Origin: Providencia sp. | GTDB lineage: Bacteria; Pseudomonadota; Gammaproteobacteria; Enterobacterales; Enterobacteriaceae | NCBI RefSeq assembly: GCF_003533305.1 | Contig: NZ_DOEH01000001.1 | Coordinates: 36,491 to 100,490, forward strand | DNA length: 64,000 bases | Direction: 5' to 3' | In this document: positions 1 to 11,540 of the stretch, one piece after another | How the letters are laid out: each line of letters begins with the position of its first letter | Numbering within the stretch: the first letter of the stretch is position 1 | Position numbers and translations under genes: made by a program | Notes under the pieces: model-generated | What the model saw: only the letters and a program-made list of their open reading frames with translations | Told to the model about the DNA's origin: nothing | Database searches by the model: none

Positions 1-2131
1 GCTGCTGTGGCTGCTGTGGCTGCGCAAAAGTATGTGCCTGAGTTGACTGATTGCCAATCCCAAAATCAACATTATTTTGACTATTCACTTGAGGCTCATC
101 TGCCATTACGGCACTAAACGACGGCATAAATAACGGATCGACGGGTTCATCGTTAACCAAATCTTCAACCGGTGAAAAACTATCAAGCACAGAGAATGAT
201 TTACTCAAATCGATTCTTGGCTCTATGTCGTGTTCTTCATCTTCGAGTTGAGCAGAAAACACATTATTATCGATTGTGTTTGCATCTTTGATTGCCATTG
301 TATCTATCAATGTTTCTGCGGCAGGAATTGTATGTGTCACGGTTGAAAACGCAGAAGATGAAGATGCCCAACGATGTTCAATCTCAGGTTGAGTAAACGG
401 TGTTACTGATATTTCAGCAGCTGAAGTATCAATTGTAGGTTCATTTTGATTTACAGCGTCAGAGACCAGCGGTTGTGCTTCATAATCGGTTTCATTTATC
501 TCACCATAGCGATCACGTTGCTGCTGCAAAAATTGTGCTCGCAATAAATCTTCTGATTCACTCTCATCATTCAATGTTTGTGCGTCTTCGTCACTTGAAG
601 ACCATTGCTGATATATTTGCTCACGTTGTGAAGCCTCTTCTTGACGTCGTTGAAGTTCAGCGTCACGTTGCGACGGAATGTTTATCCCATATAGTTCGCG
701 TCGAGTTGGCAATCGCACTGGATTTGGGCGAGGCAATTCAGGCTCAGCGTTTTGCTTAATTTGCGCGTGACGATCAAGGGCTGAAATAGAAATACCTGCT
801 GCGGCTAATGCAGCTGGATTCGCTAAGCGGTCAGTCACTGATTGCATGTTTATCTCTGGCACGACATCACTCACAACAGGCGCAGATGCAAAGGCAGAAG
901 ATGATGCTGGCGAAGCAAAAGTATTTGAATTCGTTATCTCATTGGCAAAATGATTTTTTTCTGGTGTCGTTGTAGGCTCTGGCACCGCTATTGGATCAGT
1001 ACTTGTTTGCGGTTGAAATTGATTATATGGCTGATTAAATTCATCAACGGCCGCAAATAATGGCGGCTCAGTATTATCAATAGGCTGCTCGTCATGATTT
1101 GAGAACGATGGGTACCTATTTTCAGCTTGCTGCGGGCTTTCTTGTGACTGATATGATTGTGGTTGTTGTGTTTGCGATTGAAATACCTGAGGTGAATAGT
1201 CATCAGGCACTTCAAACTGATAAGTATTATGTTCTTCCACCGCAGAGAACGAAGGGATTTGGCCTTGAGCCTCGTTTTCTTTTGAAGACACAATTTCGTC
1301 AGCCGCGGAGCTAGGCTCAGCATTAACAATAGGTTCAAGCGTAACTTGTGATATTCCCTCTTCACTCACCAATTCAGCAACGGTCGGTGCCGAAAATAGT
1401 ACGTCATCGTCATCGATAAGGCCCGCGTCATAATTAGCTTGCAGTTCAGCTTCTTGAGCACGTTGCAACGCATCTTCCGTAACTTCAACATTATAATCTT
1501 CTAAATCATCGCCTCGAGCACGATTCGTTATTAGCGTAATTGGCAGTAAAATGGCTGCGCCTATTTTTTCGGCAATAGTCAGCCATGACCAACCAGTAAA
1601 CAACGTAAAGCTAATCGACCATAAAAATAATAATGCTAATGTGGCACCTAAAGAATTAAACCATGGCTTTATTGCGGTACTAAATACGCTACCAATCACG
1701 CCTCCGGAGGCAAAATTAGGTAAATCATCAAAATTAAGAGCAGCGAGACCACAAGAAGATAAAATAAGTGCCAATCCGCCAATTAAGCGTAATGACAAAG
1801 AAAAAAAGTCGACATAACGACGCTGGCTTTCATAATGAAAAATGGCCCAGCAACCAAGTAATAATAACGGTGGGATTGCGAAAGCAAGAATACCAAAGGC
1901 CGAAAATAGAATATCAGCACTCCAAGAACCAACACTGCCCCCTAAATTTTTTACAGGTGCATTCCATGTTGTCTGAGACCAACTCGGATCTGAGGGACTA
2001 AAACTCAGTAAAGCGACCATGAGAAAAATAGCGCTTAGGCAAATTGCAAGCAAAATGACCTCTAATAGCCGTCTTCCGCTACTGAGTTTTTTAAATTTAA
2101 TGTATTTATCTTCTGTATATTCTTGGCTCAT
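1..2131 (-). CDS. ftsK: DNA translocase FtsK, N-terminal part (cut by window start)
   Basis: Reading leftward from ATG at 2131 gives MSQEYTEDKYIKFKKLSSGR, closely matching the E. coli FtsK N-terminus (MSQEY.EDK...KLSSGRRLLE). The first ~210 residues contain several hydrophobic membrane segments, the part of FtsK that anchors it at the division septum. After that comes a long acidic, Gln/Pro/Ser-rich linker; the last codons before the window edge read QPQQPQQ, the typical FtsK linker. The ATPase motor and gamma domain would lie beyond the window. FtsK couples chromosome-dimer resolution at dif to septation. The reading frame stays open across all 2.1 kb. The linker is poorly conserved and was identified by position and composition. 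Neighbour lrp lies upstream on the same strand, as in E. coli. Confidence 0.95.
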   Translation of the reverse strand, partial: MSQEYTEDKYIKFKKLSSGRRLLEVILLAICLSAIFLMVALLSFSPSDPSWSQTTWNAPVKNLGGSVGSWSADILFSAFGILAFAIPPLLLLGCWAIFHYESQRRYVDFFSLSLRLIGGLALILSSCGLAALNFDDLPNFASGGVIGSVFSTAIKPWFNSLGATLALLFLWSISFTLFTGWSWLTIAEKIGAAILLPITLITNRARGDDLEDYNVEVTEDALQRAQEAELQANYDAGLIDDDDVLFSAPTVAELVSEEGISQVTLEPIVNAEPSSAADEIVSSKENEAQGQIPSFSAVEEHNTYQFEVPDDYSPQVFQSQTQQPQSYQSQESPQQAENRYPSFSNHDEQPIDNTEPPLFAAVDEFNQPYNQFQPQTSTDPIAVPEPTTTPEKNHFANEITNSNTFASPASSSAFASAPVVSDVVPEINMQSVTDRLANPAALAAAGISISALDRHAQIKQNAEPELPRPNPVRLPTRRELYGINIPSQRDAELQRRQEEASQREQIYQQWSSSDEDAQTLNDESESEDLLRAQFLQQQRDRYGEINETDYEAQPLVSDAVNQNEPTIDTSAAEISVTPFTQPEIEHRWASSSSAFSTVTHTIPAAETLIDTMAIKDANTIDNNVFSAQLEDEEHDIEPRIDLSKSFSVLDSFSPVEDLVNDEPVDPLFMPSFSAVMADEPQVNSQNNVDFGIGNQSTQAHTFAQPQQPQQ

Positions 2132-2532
2132 TATTATTTCTTTACTGACTGATGTTCTTTGCTTAATTATGGTTATTCTAGCATTAATCACCATCATATG
2201 CGTGCTTTGCAGCAATTCAGGTAAATTAGCCCACCATAGATACGATTGGATTCAGTATTTCATCTTACGAATAATGATTCAATTTCTATTTAGCATCAAA
2301 ACTCCTAAAAATTTATAGCTTTAAAATCAACAAATTGAAATCAATACTTACTATTTATTTAAAGAGAGATGTAAAAAAATGTCAGCAAAATTTAGTTTTA
2401 TACCCAAATGCAGAATTTAAATACAAAATAATGGGGATTTAGAACGGAACAACGCTGAGTAAACTCAGCGTTGAAACTGCGGGTGACAACAAAGCTGATT
2501 GCTGTGCTGAAATGAGTCTATCAAAATCACTA
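2132..2532. other. ftsK-lrp intergenic region
   Basis: This 401-base AT-rich gap lies between two leftward genes. It holds the lrp terminator hairpin (2450-2473) and, between that and 2131, presumably the ftsK promoter. I could not find a convincing LexA box or -35/-10 pair by eye. The rightward open frames here are not supported by ribosome binding sites. Confidence 0.6.
2450..2473 (-). terminator. Hairpin downstream of lrp
   Basis: Perfect 11-bp inverted repeat (CAACGCTGAGT / ACTCAGCGTTG) with a two-base spacer, about 60 bases after the lrp stop. There is no clean T-run on the leftward strand, so it may be a weak terminator or an attenuating/processing hairpin ahead of ftsK. Confidence 0.6.
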
Positions 2533-3027
2533 TTAGCGAGTTTTAATCACTAAACGGTTACTTTGTTTAACTTCTTCCATAACCACATAGGTACGAGTAT
2601 CGTTTACGCCTGGCAGACGTAACAATGTTTCACCTAGTAGTTTACGATATGCTGACATATCGGGCACACGCGTTTTCAACAAGTAGTCAAAATCACCTGA
2701 AACAAGGTGACACTCTTGAATTTCTTCAAGTTTCTGAACCGCTGTATTGAATTGTTCAAAAACATCAGGTGCGCCACGATTCAGTGTAATTTCAACAAAC
2801 ACTAACAGTGAAGCATCTAAGTAGTGTGGATTCAGTAACGCAGTGTATCCAGAAATAAACCCTTGTCTTTCTAAACGACGCACACGTTCCAAACATGGAG
2901 TTGGAGATAGCCCTACGCGTTTAGATAATTCTACGTTAGAGATACGTCCGTCTTTTTGTAATTCGTTTAATATATTCCTGTCGATACGGTCAAGGTCTTT
3001 GCCAGGACGCTTTTTATTATCAATCAT
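2533..3027 (-). CDS. lrp: Leucine-responsive regulatory protein Lrp
   Basis: The 164-residue product is nearly identical to E. coli Lrp over its whole length (same length, same C-terminus NRLVIKTR). The N-terminal half has the AsnC/Lrp winged helix-turn-helix (about residues 12-60, including DGRISNVELSKRVGLSP); the C-terminal half is the RAM ligand-binding and oligomerisation domain (about 75-155). Lrp is a global regulator that senses leucine and controls amino-acid metabolism, transport and fimbriae. It is divergent from trxB, as in E. coli. Start is ATG at 3027, preceded by AGAGATTAAAGAGATG with a GAGA-type ribosome binding site. Confidence 0.99.
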   Translation of the reverse strand: MIDNKKRPGKDLDRIDRNILNELQKDGRISNVELSKRVGLSPTPCLERVRRLERQGFISGYTALLNPHYLDASLLVFVEITLNRGAPDVFEQFNTAVQKLEEIQECHLVSGDFDYLLKTRVPDMSAYRKLLGETLLRLPGVNDTRTYVVMEEVKQSNRLVIKTR

Positions 3028-4539
<1,512 letters not shown>

Positions 4540-4582
4540 TCACTAATTTAATTTGTGTCATGAAATTGGCACATTTGATTTT

Positions 4583-4637
4583 AAAGCTTCAAACTCAATT
4601 GAGAAAATCTTGCTCAGTTAGGTTGAAGCTTTTTTTA
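4583..4637 (+). terminator. Rho-independent terminator of trxB
   Basis: AAAGCTTCAA (4583-4592) pairs with TTGAAGCTTT (4623-4632) and is followed by a run of T to 4636. It lies about 45 bases after the trxB stop. Confidence 0.85.
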
Positions 4638-4786
4638 TGCCTTAATAGAAATTTAGTCTCACGATATTCATATCGCCTATTATAAATATTGTGAACAGCC
4701 ATTTTTAAGAGAAAGTTTATATAGTTCAGTCAACTAACATCCTATGCTTTTTCTAATAACAATTTTATATCAAACAAGGAAATTAT

Positions 4787-6463
4787 ATGGTTCAGCAGTT
4801 ACAACGGGAATCTATCCGTATCTATTCCTATCTAATTGTTGCGATTCTTTCCATCGTACAAGGCATTGTTATTTATGCCTCAATGGATTACTCCATCCGC
4901 GTAACGAGTGAATTCGGCCCAGCTTTTGTCTATTTACCCATGATGTTGGCCATATATGTTCCATCAATAGTCAGTTATCTCATCACTAACGCAAAATCTG
5001 TTGCTTTTTATATCAATGTTTTTATTGCGATTGCGCTTACTTCATGGATAACCATATGGAATGCGCAAGGTATTGACAGTGCCTCTGACGCAACACCACT
5101 AGTCGCCTTTATCACCTTAACAATTTTATTTTTCTTTTTACTGCCATGGATGCAAATGCGTCAAATGACAGGTTCTTGGAAAATTGATTACAGCTGTTTG
5201 ATGGGTTTTTACATTAAAAATACTTTTTTAGGTATTTTAGCGTCGTTTATTGGCGGGCTCCCTACTGCCATAATCAAACTCGCCAGTTTTCTATTTGGTA
5301 TTGTGAACCTAAGCTATCTAAGCAATTTACTCGATGGTGAAATAATTTATTGGGTAGGATTCACACTCGGCTTTAATATTAGTTTGGTCTTTTTACGTTC
5401 AGTTTTAGACGTACAACTGAGTAATTTTGCTAGCTATATTGCGCGTTTTTTCTTACCCCTTTTAAATATCGTCGCAATTGTTTTTTTAGTGGGCTTAGTG
5501 ATTTCTATTGTTTCCGGAATGCCTTCGACAGGTCTTGGCTCTGGAACGATGCTTTGTTTTATTGCTCTTAATATTGTTTTTATTAACTTTGTTTATGGCG
5601 ATGGGAGCAATCAATACAAATTCCCTATAGGGCTAAATGGTTTTGTTTTAACCAGCATTCTTTTGTTAAATATTTTTTCCGTACTTTCGCTATACGGCAT
5701 TTTTACCCGTATAAACCAATACAGTTGGAGCGTTGATCGTCTCTACGCCTTTACTATCGCACTATTCTTAGCCCTCATAATACTGGCTTATAGCATTGCT
5801 ATTTTGCGTAAAAGGCAACAATGGATGCTGTCATTAGGTGCTATCAACAAGGTTGGACTCCTTGGCTTAATTACCATTATTTTAGCAATTAACAGCCCAC
5901 TCGTTGATTTTAAAGCTATTACAGTCAACAGCCTTATTGCGGGTATTGAAAATGGAAAAATTAAAATTGATAGTTCCCTTGCTTATGATTTCAAAAACTT
6001 AGGTACCAAAGGAAAAGAAGCATTTAATCAACTGAATAAAAATCCTGAATATAAAAAATTATTTGATACAAACCCTTATTCAGAAGAAAAGCAAAAATCC
6101 TTACAAGAAGTATTAATCATAGCAAAAGGCAGCCCTGAACTACCAACTAGTTGGTTTGAAATGGGAAATGATATTAGTAGCGCATGGTTTTGTACATCCT
6201 ATTACAGCCCATATATGTGCCTTGGTTTCATGGCTGATGTAAATCAAGATAATAAAGACGATATTGTCATGTGCCAAGCATATCCGTCGGGCACCTCATT
6301 TGAATGTAATGTCTGGCAAGAAACGACGGATACATGGACGCTAGTGGATACGCAAACAAATTCGTTTGATAGCACGCAAGAACGTGATGAGGTATGGAAT
6401 AAGCTCTTAGAAGGGCAATTCAAGCTAACCACAAAACCATGGCAACAGATCGGTGTTAAATAA
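4787..6463 (+). CDS. DUF4153-like multispanning membrane protein
   Basis: 558 residues. About 11 hydrophobic segments fill residues 15-375, followed by a soluble C-terminal region of about 180 residues. The stretch around 300-420 resembles the DUF4153 family: an RINQYSWSVDRLYAF-like segment, then further membrane helices and SLAYDFKNLGTKGKEAFNQL. The C-terminal domain contains DVNQDNKDDIVMCQAYPSG, an acidic loop that could bind a divalent cation (FG-GAP/EF-hand-like). The function of DUF4153 proteins is not established. An AAGGAA site sits just before ATG 4787. It stands alone between terminators at 4637 and 6497. Family assignment is by recall and moderately sure; membrane location is well supported. 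Confidence 0.7.
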   Translation: MVQQLQRESIRIYSYLIVAILSIVQGIVIYASMDYSIRVTSEFGPAFVYLPMMLAIYVPSIVSYLITNAKSVAFYINVFIAIALTSWITIWNAQGIDSASDATPLVAFITLTILFFFLLPWMQMRQMTGSWKIDYSCLMGFYIKNTFLGILASFIGGLPTAIIKLASFLFGIVNLSYLSNLLDGEIIYWVGFTLGFNISLVFLRSVLDVQLSNFASYIARFFLPLLNIVAIVFLVGLVISIVSGMPSTGLGSGTMLCFIALNIVFINFVYGDGSNQYKFPIGLNGFVLTSILLLNIFSVLSLYGIFTRINQYSWSVDRLYAFTIALFLALIILAYSIAILRKRQQWMLSLGAINKVGLLGLITIILAINSPLVDFKAITVNSLIAGIENGKIKIDSSLAYDFKNLGTKGKEAFNQLNKNPEYKKLFDTNPYSEEKQKSLQEVLIIAKGSPELPTSWFEMGNDISSAWFCTSYYSPYMCLGFMADVNQDNKDDIVMCQAYPSGTSFECNVWQETTDTWTLVDTQTNSFDSTQERDEVWNKLLEGQFKLTTKPWQQIGVK

Positions 6464-6866
6464 CAATTTTTAAATAGCTTTTTGAATTGTAAATTTAAAT
6501 GGCTTAACTAAACGTTATCACTAACTATATGTTAAGCCATTTTGATAGCGTCTTTTCGATAACCACAACCTCTGCTCTCATTCCTGCTCATGTTCTCACA
6601 TTGAATTTATGTTTTGATAACGATAATAAGATACTAAGATCCTTAACTATCTTTACCCTATCATTAAATAAAGCCATTACTGGATTTTACCTTTATAAAA
6701 CAAGTTAATAACAAACAATTGACGATTTAAATAACCTGCTTTTATTATGTAACATATCGTTAGGAAGCTGCTATGATATAAGAAAACTCTGTTAGGTTTA
6801 GCCCTACGAGCGCTGAATCTGGCAGTACTCAATTACTCTAAAATGACACCTGCAAACTAAATCATT
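6464..6866. other. Intergenic region upstream of cydDC
   Basis: 403 bases. The first part holds the terminator at 6497-6544. The rest should include the cydDC promoter; no specific operator or convincing promoter pair was recognised. Confidence 0.5.
6497..6544 (+). terminator. Terminator after the DUF4153-like gene
   Basis: AAATGGCTTAAC (6497-6508) pairs perfectly with GTTAAGCCATTT (6531-6542), with a short T tail. Confidence 0.75.
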
Positions 6867-8633
6867 ATGGATAAATCAAGACAGATTGAATTGGTACGTT
6901 GGTTAAAGCAGCACAGCGTCCCTGCTAAACGTTGGTTACGTATTTCGATGCTCTTAGGCGTTGTGAGTGGCTTACTTATTATCGCTCAAGCTTGGATTTT
7001 AGCCGTTATATTACAAGCTTTGATTATGGTACATACCCCACGGGAACAACTATTAACGCCCTTTATTCTATTAATCACTGTTTTTGTTCTGCGTGCTATT
7101 CTCACTTATGTTCGAGAACGCGCCGGCTTTCGCTGTGGTCAAATTGTACGCCAAGAAATTCGCACCCTAGTGCTTGATAAACTGCAAGAACTTGGGCCTG
7201 TTTGGGTAAAAGGTAAACCCGCAGGTAGCTGGGCAACCATTATTCTTGAGCAGATAGAAGATATGCAAGATTACTATTCTCGCTACCTTCCCCAGATGTA
7301 TTTATCCGGGATCGTTCCCATTATGATCCTAATTGCTATTTTTCCTTTTAACTGGGCCGCCGCACTGATCCTATTTGTTACCGCGCCATTGATCCCTATC
7401 TTTATGGCATTAGTTGGTCTTGGTGCAGCAGATGCAAACCGCCGCAACTTTATTGCGCTTAGCCGCCTAAGTGGTAGCTTTCTGGATAGACTACGAGGGT
7501 TAGATACTTTACGTCTGTTTTTCCGTGAAAAAGCAGAAATAAAACAAATTCAGGAATCAACAGAAGACTTCCGTTCAAGAACCATGGAAGTCTTGCGTAT
7601 GGCATTCTTGTCATCCGGTGTGCTTGAGTTTTTCGCTTCAATATCGATAGCCGTTGTCGCGGTTTATTTTGGTTTTTCCTATCTCGGTGAAATAAATTTT
7701 GGTAGCTATGGTCTGCCAGTTACTTTATTTGCAGGTTTTCTTGCCTTAATTTTATCTCCTGAATTTTTTCAACCCTTACGTGACCTTGGTACATACTATC
7801 ATGCGAAAGCACAAGCCGTTGGCGCCGCTGAAACGTTAGTCACTTTACTAAATAGTGAAGGAGAAGAAAGACCACCACAGGGAGATAAAATTTTAAATAA
7901 TGAGCCCATTCAAATTGAGGCGAACCAACTCGAAATTTACTCTCATGATGGCGTTCTTCTTGCTGGGCCTTTAGACTTTAATATTAAACCTCAACAACGT
8001 ATCGCTCTGGTTGGTCAAAGTGGCGCAGGTAAAAGTTCATTGCTTAACTTATTACTTGGCTTTTTACCGTATAAGGGCTCGATTACCGTTAACGGAATTG
8101 AATTAAATCAACTTTGCCCCGATAAATGGAGAGCATTGCTCGGTTGGGTTGGACAAAATCCCCATTTACCCGAACAAACCTTAATCGAAAATATTTGTTT
8201 AGGTAAACCTGATGCAACTGAATCAGAAGTTCAGCAGGCGATTGATAAGGCTTATGTTTCTGAATTTATCCCAATGTTACCTGATGGGCTAAATACACGA
8301 CTCGGCGACTATGCGGCAAGGCTTTCAGTTGGTCAGGCGCAACGTGTTGCAGTAGCTCGTGTATTATTGAAACCTTCGCATTTATTACTACTTGATGAGC
8401 CCGCAGCCAGCCTTGATGCTCACAGTGAACAACGTGTTATGCAAACACTGAATCAGCTATCAGCACATCAAACCACGATTTTAGTGACACATTTATTGGA
8501 AGAAACCGTCAATTACGACCAAATTTGGGTGATGGCTAATGGCCAAATCATTCAACGTGGTGATTACAAACAGCTAAGCCAATCTAAAGGTGTTTTTGCC
8601 CAATTACTTGCCCATCGTAGTGAGGAGCTTTGA
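6867..8633 (+). CDS. cydD: Heterodimeric ABC exporter subunit CydD
   Basis: 588 residues, the same length as E. coli CydD, with the same start pattern (MDKSRQIELVRWLKQHS). An N-terminal transmembrane domain (about residues 20-320, six helices) precedes the ATPase domain: Walker A GQSGAGKSS near 388, signature LSVGQAQRVAVARVLL near 487 and Walker B LLLLDEPAAS near 510. With CydC it forms the inner-membrane exporter of glutathione and cysteine, needed for periplasmic redox balance and for assembly of cytochrome bd and c-type cytochromes. cydC begins two bases after the stop, so the pair is translationally coupled; aat follows in the same run. Confidence 0.98.
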   Translation: MDKSRQIELVRWLKQHSVPAKRWLRISMLLGVVSGLLIIAQAWILAVILQALIMVHTPREQLLTPFILLITVFVLRAILTYVRERAGFRCGQIVRQEIRTLVLDKLQELGPVWVKGKPAGSWATIILEQIEDMQDYYSRYLPQMYLSGIVPIMILIAIFPFNWAAALILFVTAPLIPIFMALVGLGAADANRRNFIALSRLSGSFLDRLRGLDTLRLFFREKAEIKQIQESTEDFRSRTMEVLRMAFLSSGVLEFFASISIAVVAVYFGFSYLGEINFGSYGLPVTLFAGFLALILSPEFFQPLRDLGTYYHAKAQAVGAAETLVTLLNSEGEERPPQGDKILNNEPIQIEANQLEIYSHDGVLLAGPLDFNIKPQQRIALVGQSGAGKSSLLNLLLGFLPYKGSITVNGIELNQLCPDKWRALLGWVGQNPHLPEQTLIENICLGKPDATESEVQQAIDKAYVSEFIPMLPDGLNTRLGDYAARLSVGQAQRVAVARVLLKPSHLLLLDEPAASLDAHSEQRVMQTLNQLSAHQTTILVTHLLEETVNYDQIWVMANGQIIQRGDYKQLSQSKGVFAQLLAHRSEEL

Positions 8634-8635
8634 TA

Positions 8636-10378
8636 ATGAGAGTTTTATTCCCCTTCTTAGCCCTCTACCGCCGCCATTGGTTTTTAATTACCTTAGGGAT
8701 CATACTTGCGATCGTGACTCTGCTTGCCAGTATCGGACTCTTAACCCTTTCCGGCTGGTTTTTAGCGGGTACAGCAATCGCAGGGTTTCCAGGTCTCTAC
8801 TATTTTAACTATATGCTTCCTGCTGCTGGAGTTCGAGGTGCTGCAATTTTTCGCACCGCGGGTCGTTATGGTGAGCGTTTAGTCAGTCATGATGCCACTT
8901 TCAAAGTATTGGCACATTTACGCGTTTTTACATTTAGTAAGGTATTACCGCTTTCCCCGGGTGGTATCAGTCGTTTTCGCCAAGGCGAGCTACTTAATCG
9001 TTTAGTGGCTGATGTTGAAACCTTAGATCACCTCTATTTACGCGTATTATCCCCCATTATTACTGCCTTTTTCGTTACCTTTGTCCTTATTTTTGGATTG
9101 AGTTATCTTGATCCTCGCCTTGCGTGGACTTTGGGTGGCGTGATGTTATTTTTATTATTCACGATGCCTTTTGTGTTTTATCTTGCAGGAAAGCCTATTG
9201 GCCGGGAATTAACAGAATTACGCGGTAATTATCGTGCTATTTTGACATCGGCCCTGCAAGGACAAGCCGAGTTAACCCTATTTGGTGCAACGGCACGTTT
9301 TCGTCAAAGTTTATCGAAAATTGAAGATAAATGGCAAGCACGCCAACAGCAGCAAGCAAGCCTAACTGGATTATCACAAGCCATTATTTTGTTCGCATCA
9401 GGCTTAACTGCCACTGTATTGCTGTGGATGGCCGCTGAACATGTCGGCGGTAACACACAGCCCGGTGCGCTGATTGCCCTGTTTGTGTTTTGTGCCCTCG
9501 CCGCTTTTGAAGCGCTAGGCCCAGTTGCCGTTGCGTTCCAACATATGGGACAAGTTATTGCGTCCGCGACTAGAGTCTCGCAATTAATGAAAGCCAAGCC
9601 TGAAGTGACGTTCCCGACTAATGGTAAACAAATCACTCAACTTGAACGCCTTGTTATTGATAATATTTCGTTTACTTATCCACAGCAGCCTTTTGCGGTA
9701 TTGAAAAACGTTTCGCTCTCATTAGAAAAAGGCCAACATCTCGCGCTACTAGGTAAAACCGGCTGTGGTAAATCCACTTTGCTGCAACTCATTACTCGTG
9801 CGTGGGATGTAGATAGTGGAACCATCACCTTGAATGACCAACCAATTAGCGAATTTAGTGAAGAAGCACTACGCTCGGTGATGTCGGTAGTTCCACAACG
9901 CGTCCATGTGTTTAGTGATACTTTGCGTAATAATTTATTGTTGGCCAATGAGCAAGCCTCTGATGCACAACTCAATGAAGTATTAACACAAGTTGGATTA
10001 GAGAATTTATTAGATAACACATTGAAATTAAATGCTTGGATGGGTGAAGGCGGACGCCAGCTCTCCGGTGGTGAACAGAGGCGCTTAGGCATTGCCCGCG
10101 CATTATTGCATAATACTCCACTGGTATTAATGGATGAACCAACGGAAGGATTAGACGCAAATACTGAGCAACAAATTTTAGCATTGCTAAAAGAGAAATG
10201 TGCCGATAAAACGCTGATTGTCATCACGCATCGAATGCAAGGACTAGAACAAATGGACAGCATCTGCGTTATGGATAACGGTGAAATCGTTGAGCAAGGC
10301 AATCATCAACAGCTGCTTGAAATGCAAGGTCGTTATTATCAATTTCGCCAGCGTCATGTGCTTCAACAAGCGCACTGA
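8636..10378 (+). CDS. cydC: Heterodimeric ABC exporter subunit CydC
   Basis: 580 residues, matching CydC from its start ([15 protein letters not shown]. coli MRALLPYLALYKRH). It has an N-terminal six-helix exporter domain, then an ATPase domain with Walker [10 protein letters not shown] (near 376), signature [16 protein letters not shown] and Walker [11 protein letters not shown]. It partners CydD in exporting glutathione/cysteine across the inner membrane. The frame also offers TTG at 8630, overlapping the cydD stop; ATG 8636 is preferred because GAGGAG lies eight bases upstream and it matches the E. coli N-terminus. Confidence 0.98.
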   Translation: MRVLFPFLALYRRHWFLITLGIILAIVTLLASIGLLTLSGWFLAGTAIAGFPGLYYFNYMLPAAGVRGAAIFRTAGRYGERLVSHDATFKVLAHLRVFTFSKVLPLSPGGISRFRQGELLNRLVADVETLDHLYLRVLSPIITAFFVTFVLIFGLSYLDPRLAWTLGGVMLFLLFTMPFVFYLAGKPIGRELTELRGNYRAILTSALQGQAELTLFGATARFRQSLSKIEDKWQARQQQQASLTGLSQAIILFASGLTATVLLWMAAEHVGGNTQPGALIALFVFCALAAFEALGPVAVAFQHMGQVIASATRVSQLMKAKPEVTFPTNGKQITQLERLVIDNISFTYPQQPFAVLKNVSLSLEKGQHLALLGKTGCGKSTLLQLITRAWDVDSGTITLNDQPISEFSEEALRSVMSVVPQRVHVFSDTLRNNLLLANEQASDAQLNEVLTQVGLENLLDNTLKLNAWMGEGGRQLSGGEQRRLGIARALLHNTPLVLMDEPTEGLDANTEQQILALLKEKCADKTLIVITHRMQGLEQMDSICVMDNGEIVEQGNHQQLLEMQGRYYQFRQRHVLQQAH

Positions 10379-10386
10379 GGCACATC

Positions 10387-11082
10387 ATGTATCAGTTAGA
10401 TGATGATTCATACCTGTTCCCTCCCGTGTCTGAAGCGATGCGGGAACCCAATGGATTATTAGCCATTGGTGGCGATCTTTCATCGAAAAGACTGCAAGCG
10501 GCTTATTATGATGGTATCTTTCCGTGGTTCAATCCAGAAGAGATGCCTTTATGGTGGTCTCCTGACCCAAGAGCTGTTCTAATGGTTGGCGATTTGCACA
10601 TCAGTCGCTCGATGAAAAAAAGTTTAAAAAAGCAGACTTATCGAATTACCCTGAATCATGCTTTTAAAGAAGTGATTGAAGCCTGCGCTGTCCGTGAAGA
10701 AGGCACATGGATTGTACCTGAAGTACGCGCGGGTTATCTGGCTTTACACAAAGAAGGATTAGCGCATTCGGTCGAGGCGTGGTACGGCGATAAACTAGTC
10801 GGAGGCCTGTATGGCGTAAGCATGGGCCACCTGTTTTGTGGCGAATCAATGTTCAGTAGAATGAATGATGCATCCAAATTTGCTTTTATTACATTCTATT
10901 TTCATTTTTTGCGCTATAATGGGCAACTTTTTGATTGTCAGGTACTTAACCACCATACCGCCTCAATGGGTGCAAAAGAAATATCCCGTCGGGATTTTTT
11001 ACATATTCTTTATCGGTGGCGAGACAAAGCAATTGACACTGACTGTTGGTTACCACAATCGTTAGTTACCGCAATCGATTGA
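10387..11082 (+). CDS. aat: Leucyl/phenylalanyl-tRNA--protein transferase
   Basis: 231 residues with the family hallmarks [21 protein letters not shown] near 45-65 and [19 protein letters not shown] near 138-157. Aat transfers Leu or Phe from tRNA to proteins with N-terminal Arg or Lys, creating N-degrons for ClpS-ClpAP. It starts eight bases after cydC, so it is co-transcribed. The N-degron adaptor clpS and unfoldase clpA lie just downstream on the opposite strand, grouping the pathway as in E. coli. Confidence 0.97.
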   Translation: MYQLDDDSYLFPPVSEAMREPNGLLAIGGDLSSKRLQAAYYDGIFPWFNPEEMPLWWSPDPRAVLMVGDLHISRSMKKSLKKQTYRITLNHAFKEVIEACAVREEGTWIVPEVRAGYLALHKEGLAHSVEAWYGDKLVGGLYGVSMGHLFCGESMFSRMNDASKFAFITFYFHFLRYNGQLFDCQVLNHHTASMGAKEISRRDFLHILYRWRDKAIDTDCWLPQSLVTAID

Positions 11083-11246
11083 AATACTGCCATTTTTCAA
11101 ATAATGAATTTTGGTTTTACAATAATTTCATTACTTCACTACCAAAGAAAGATCGCCTTAAAATGCGACATTTCTTTACTTAGTGCGAGTTTTTGGGCAT
11201 TATCTTGCCCGATAAAAACCACGGTTATTATACTTTAGAGGATTAG

Positions 11247-11465
<219 letters not shown>

Positions 11466-11495
11466 TTATTTATCGCCAAGCAAGGCCTGAAACTG

Positions 11496-11532
11496 CCACA
11501 GGTGGTGTGCAAAATGCACCACACACCTGTGG
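11496..11532. terminator. Bidirectional terminator between infA and clpA
   Basis: CCACAGGTG (11496-11504) pairs with CACCTGTGG (11524-11532), with further inner GC pairs around an AAAA loop. It serves two convergent genes. No strong T-run is present on either side. Confidence 0.65.
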
Positions 11533-11540
11533 TCTATTCG

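Noticed and set aside
475..2318. Rightward ORFs across the ftsK region
   Set aside because: They lie antisense to a continuous FtsK-like frame with clear homology and have no convincing ribosome binding sites.
9304..10302. Leftward ORFs of 110 and 208 codons inside cydC
   Set aside because: Antisense shadows of the CydC ATPase domain; composition follows the complementary codon pattern.
11466..11540. Possible serW tRNA between infA and clpA, as in E. coli
   Set aside because: The gap is only 75 bases and is filled by a terminator hairpin; no cloverleaf or TTCGA arm is present.
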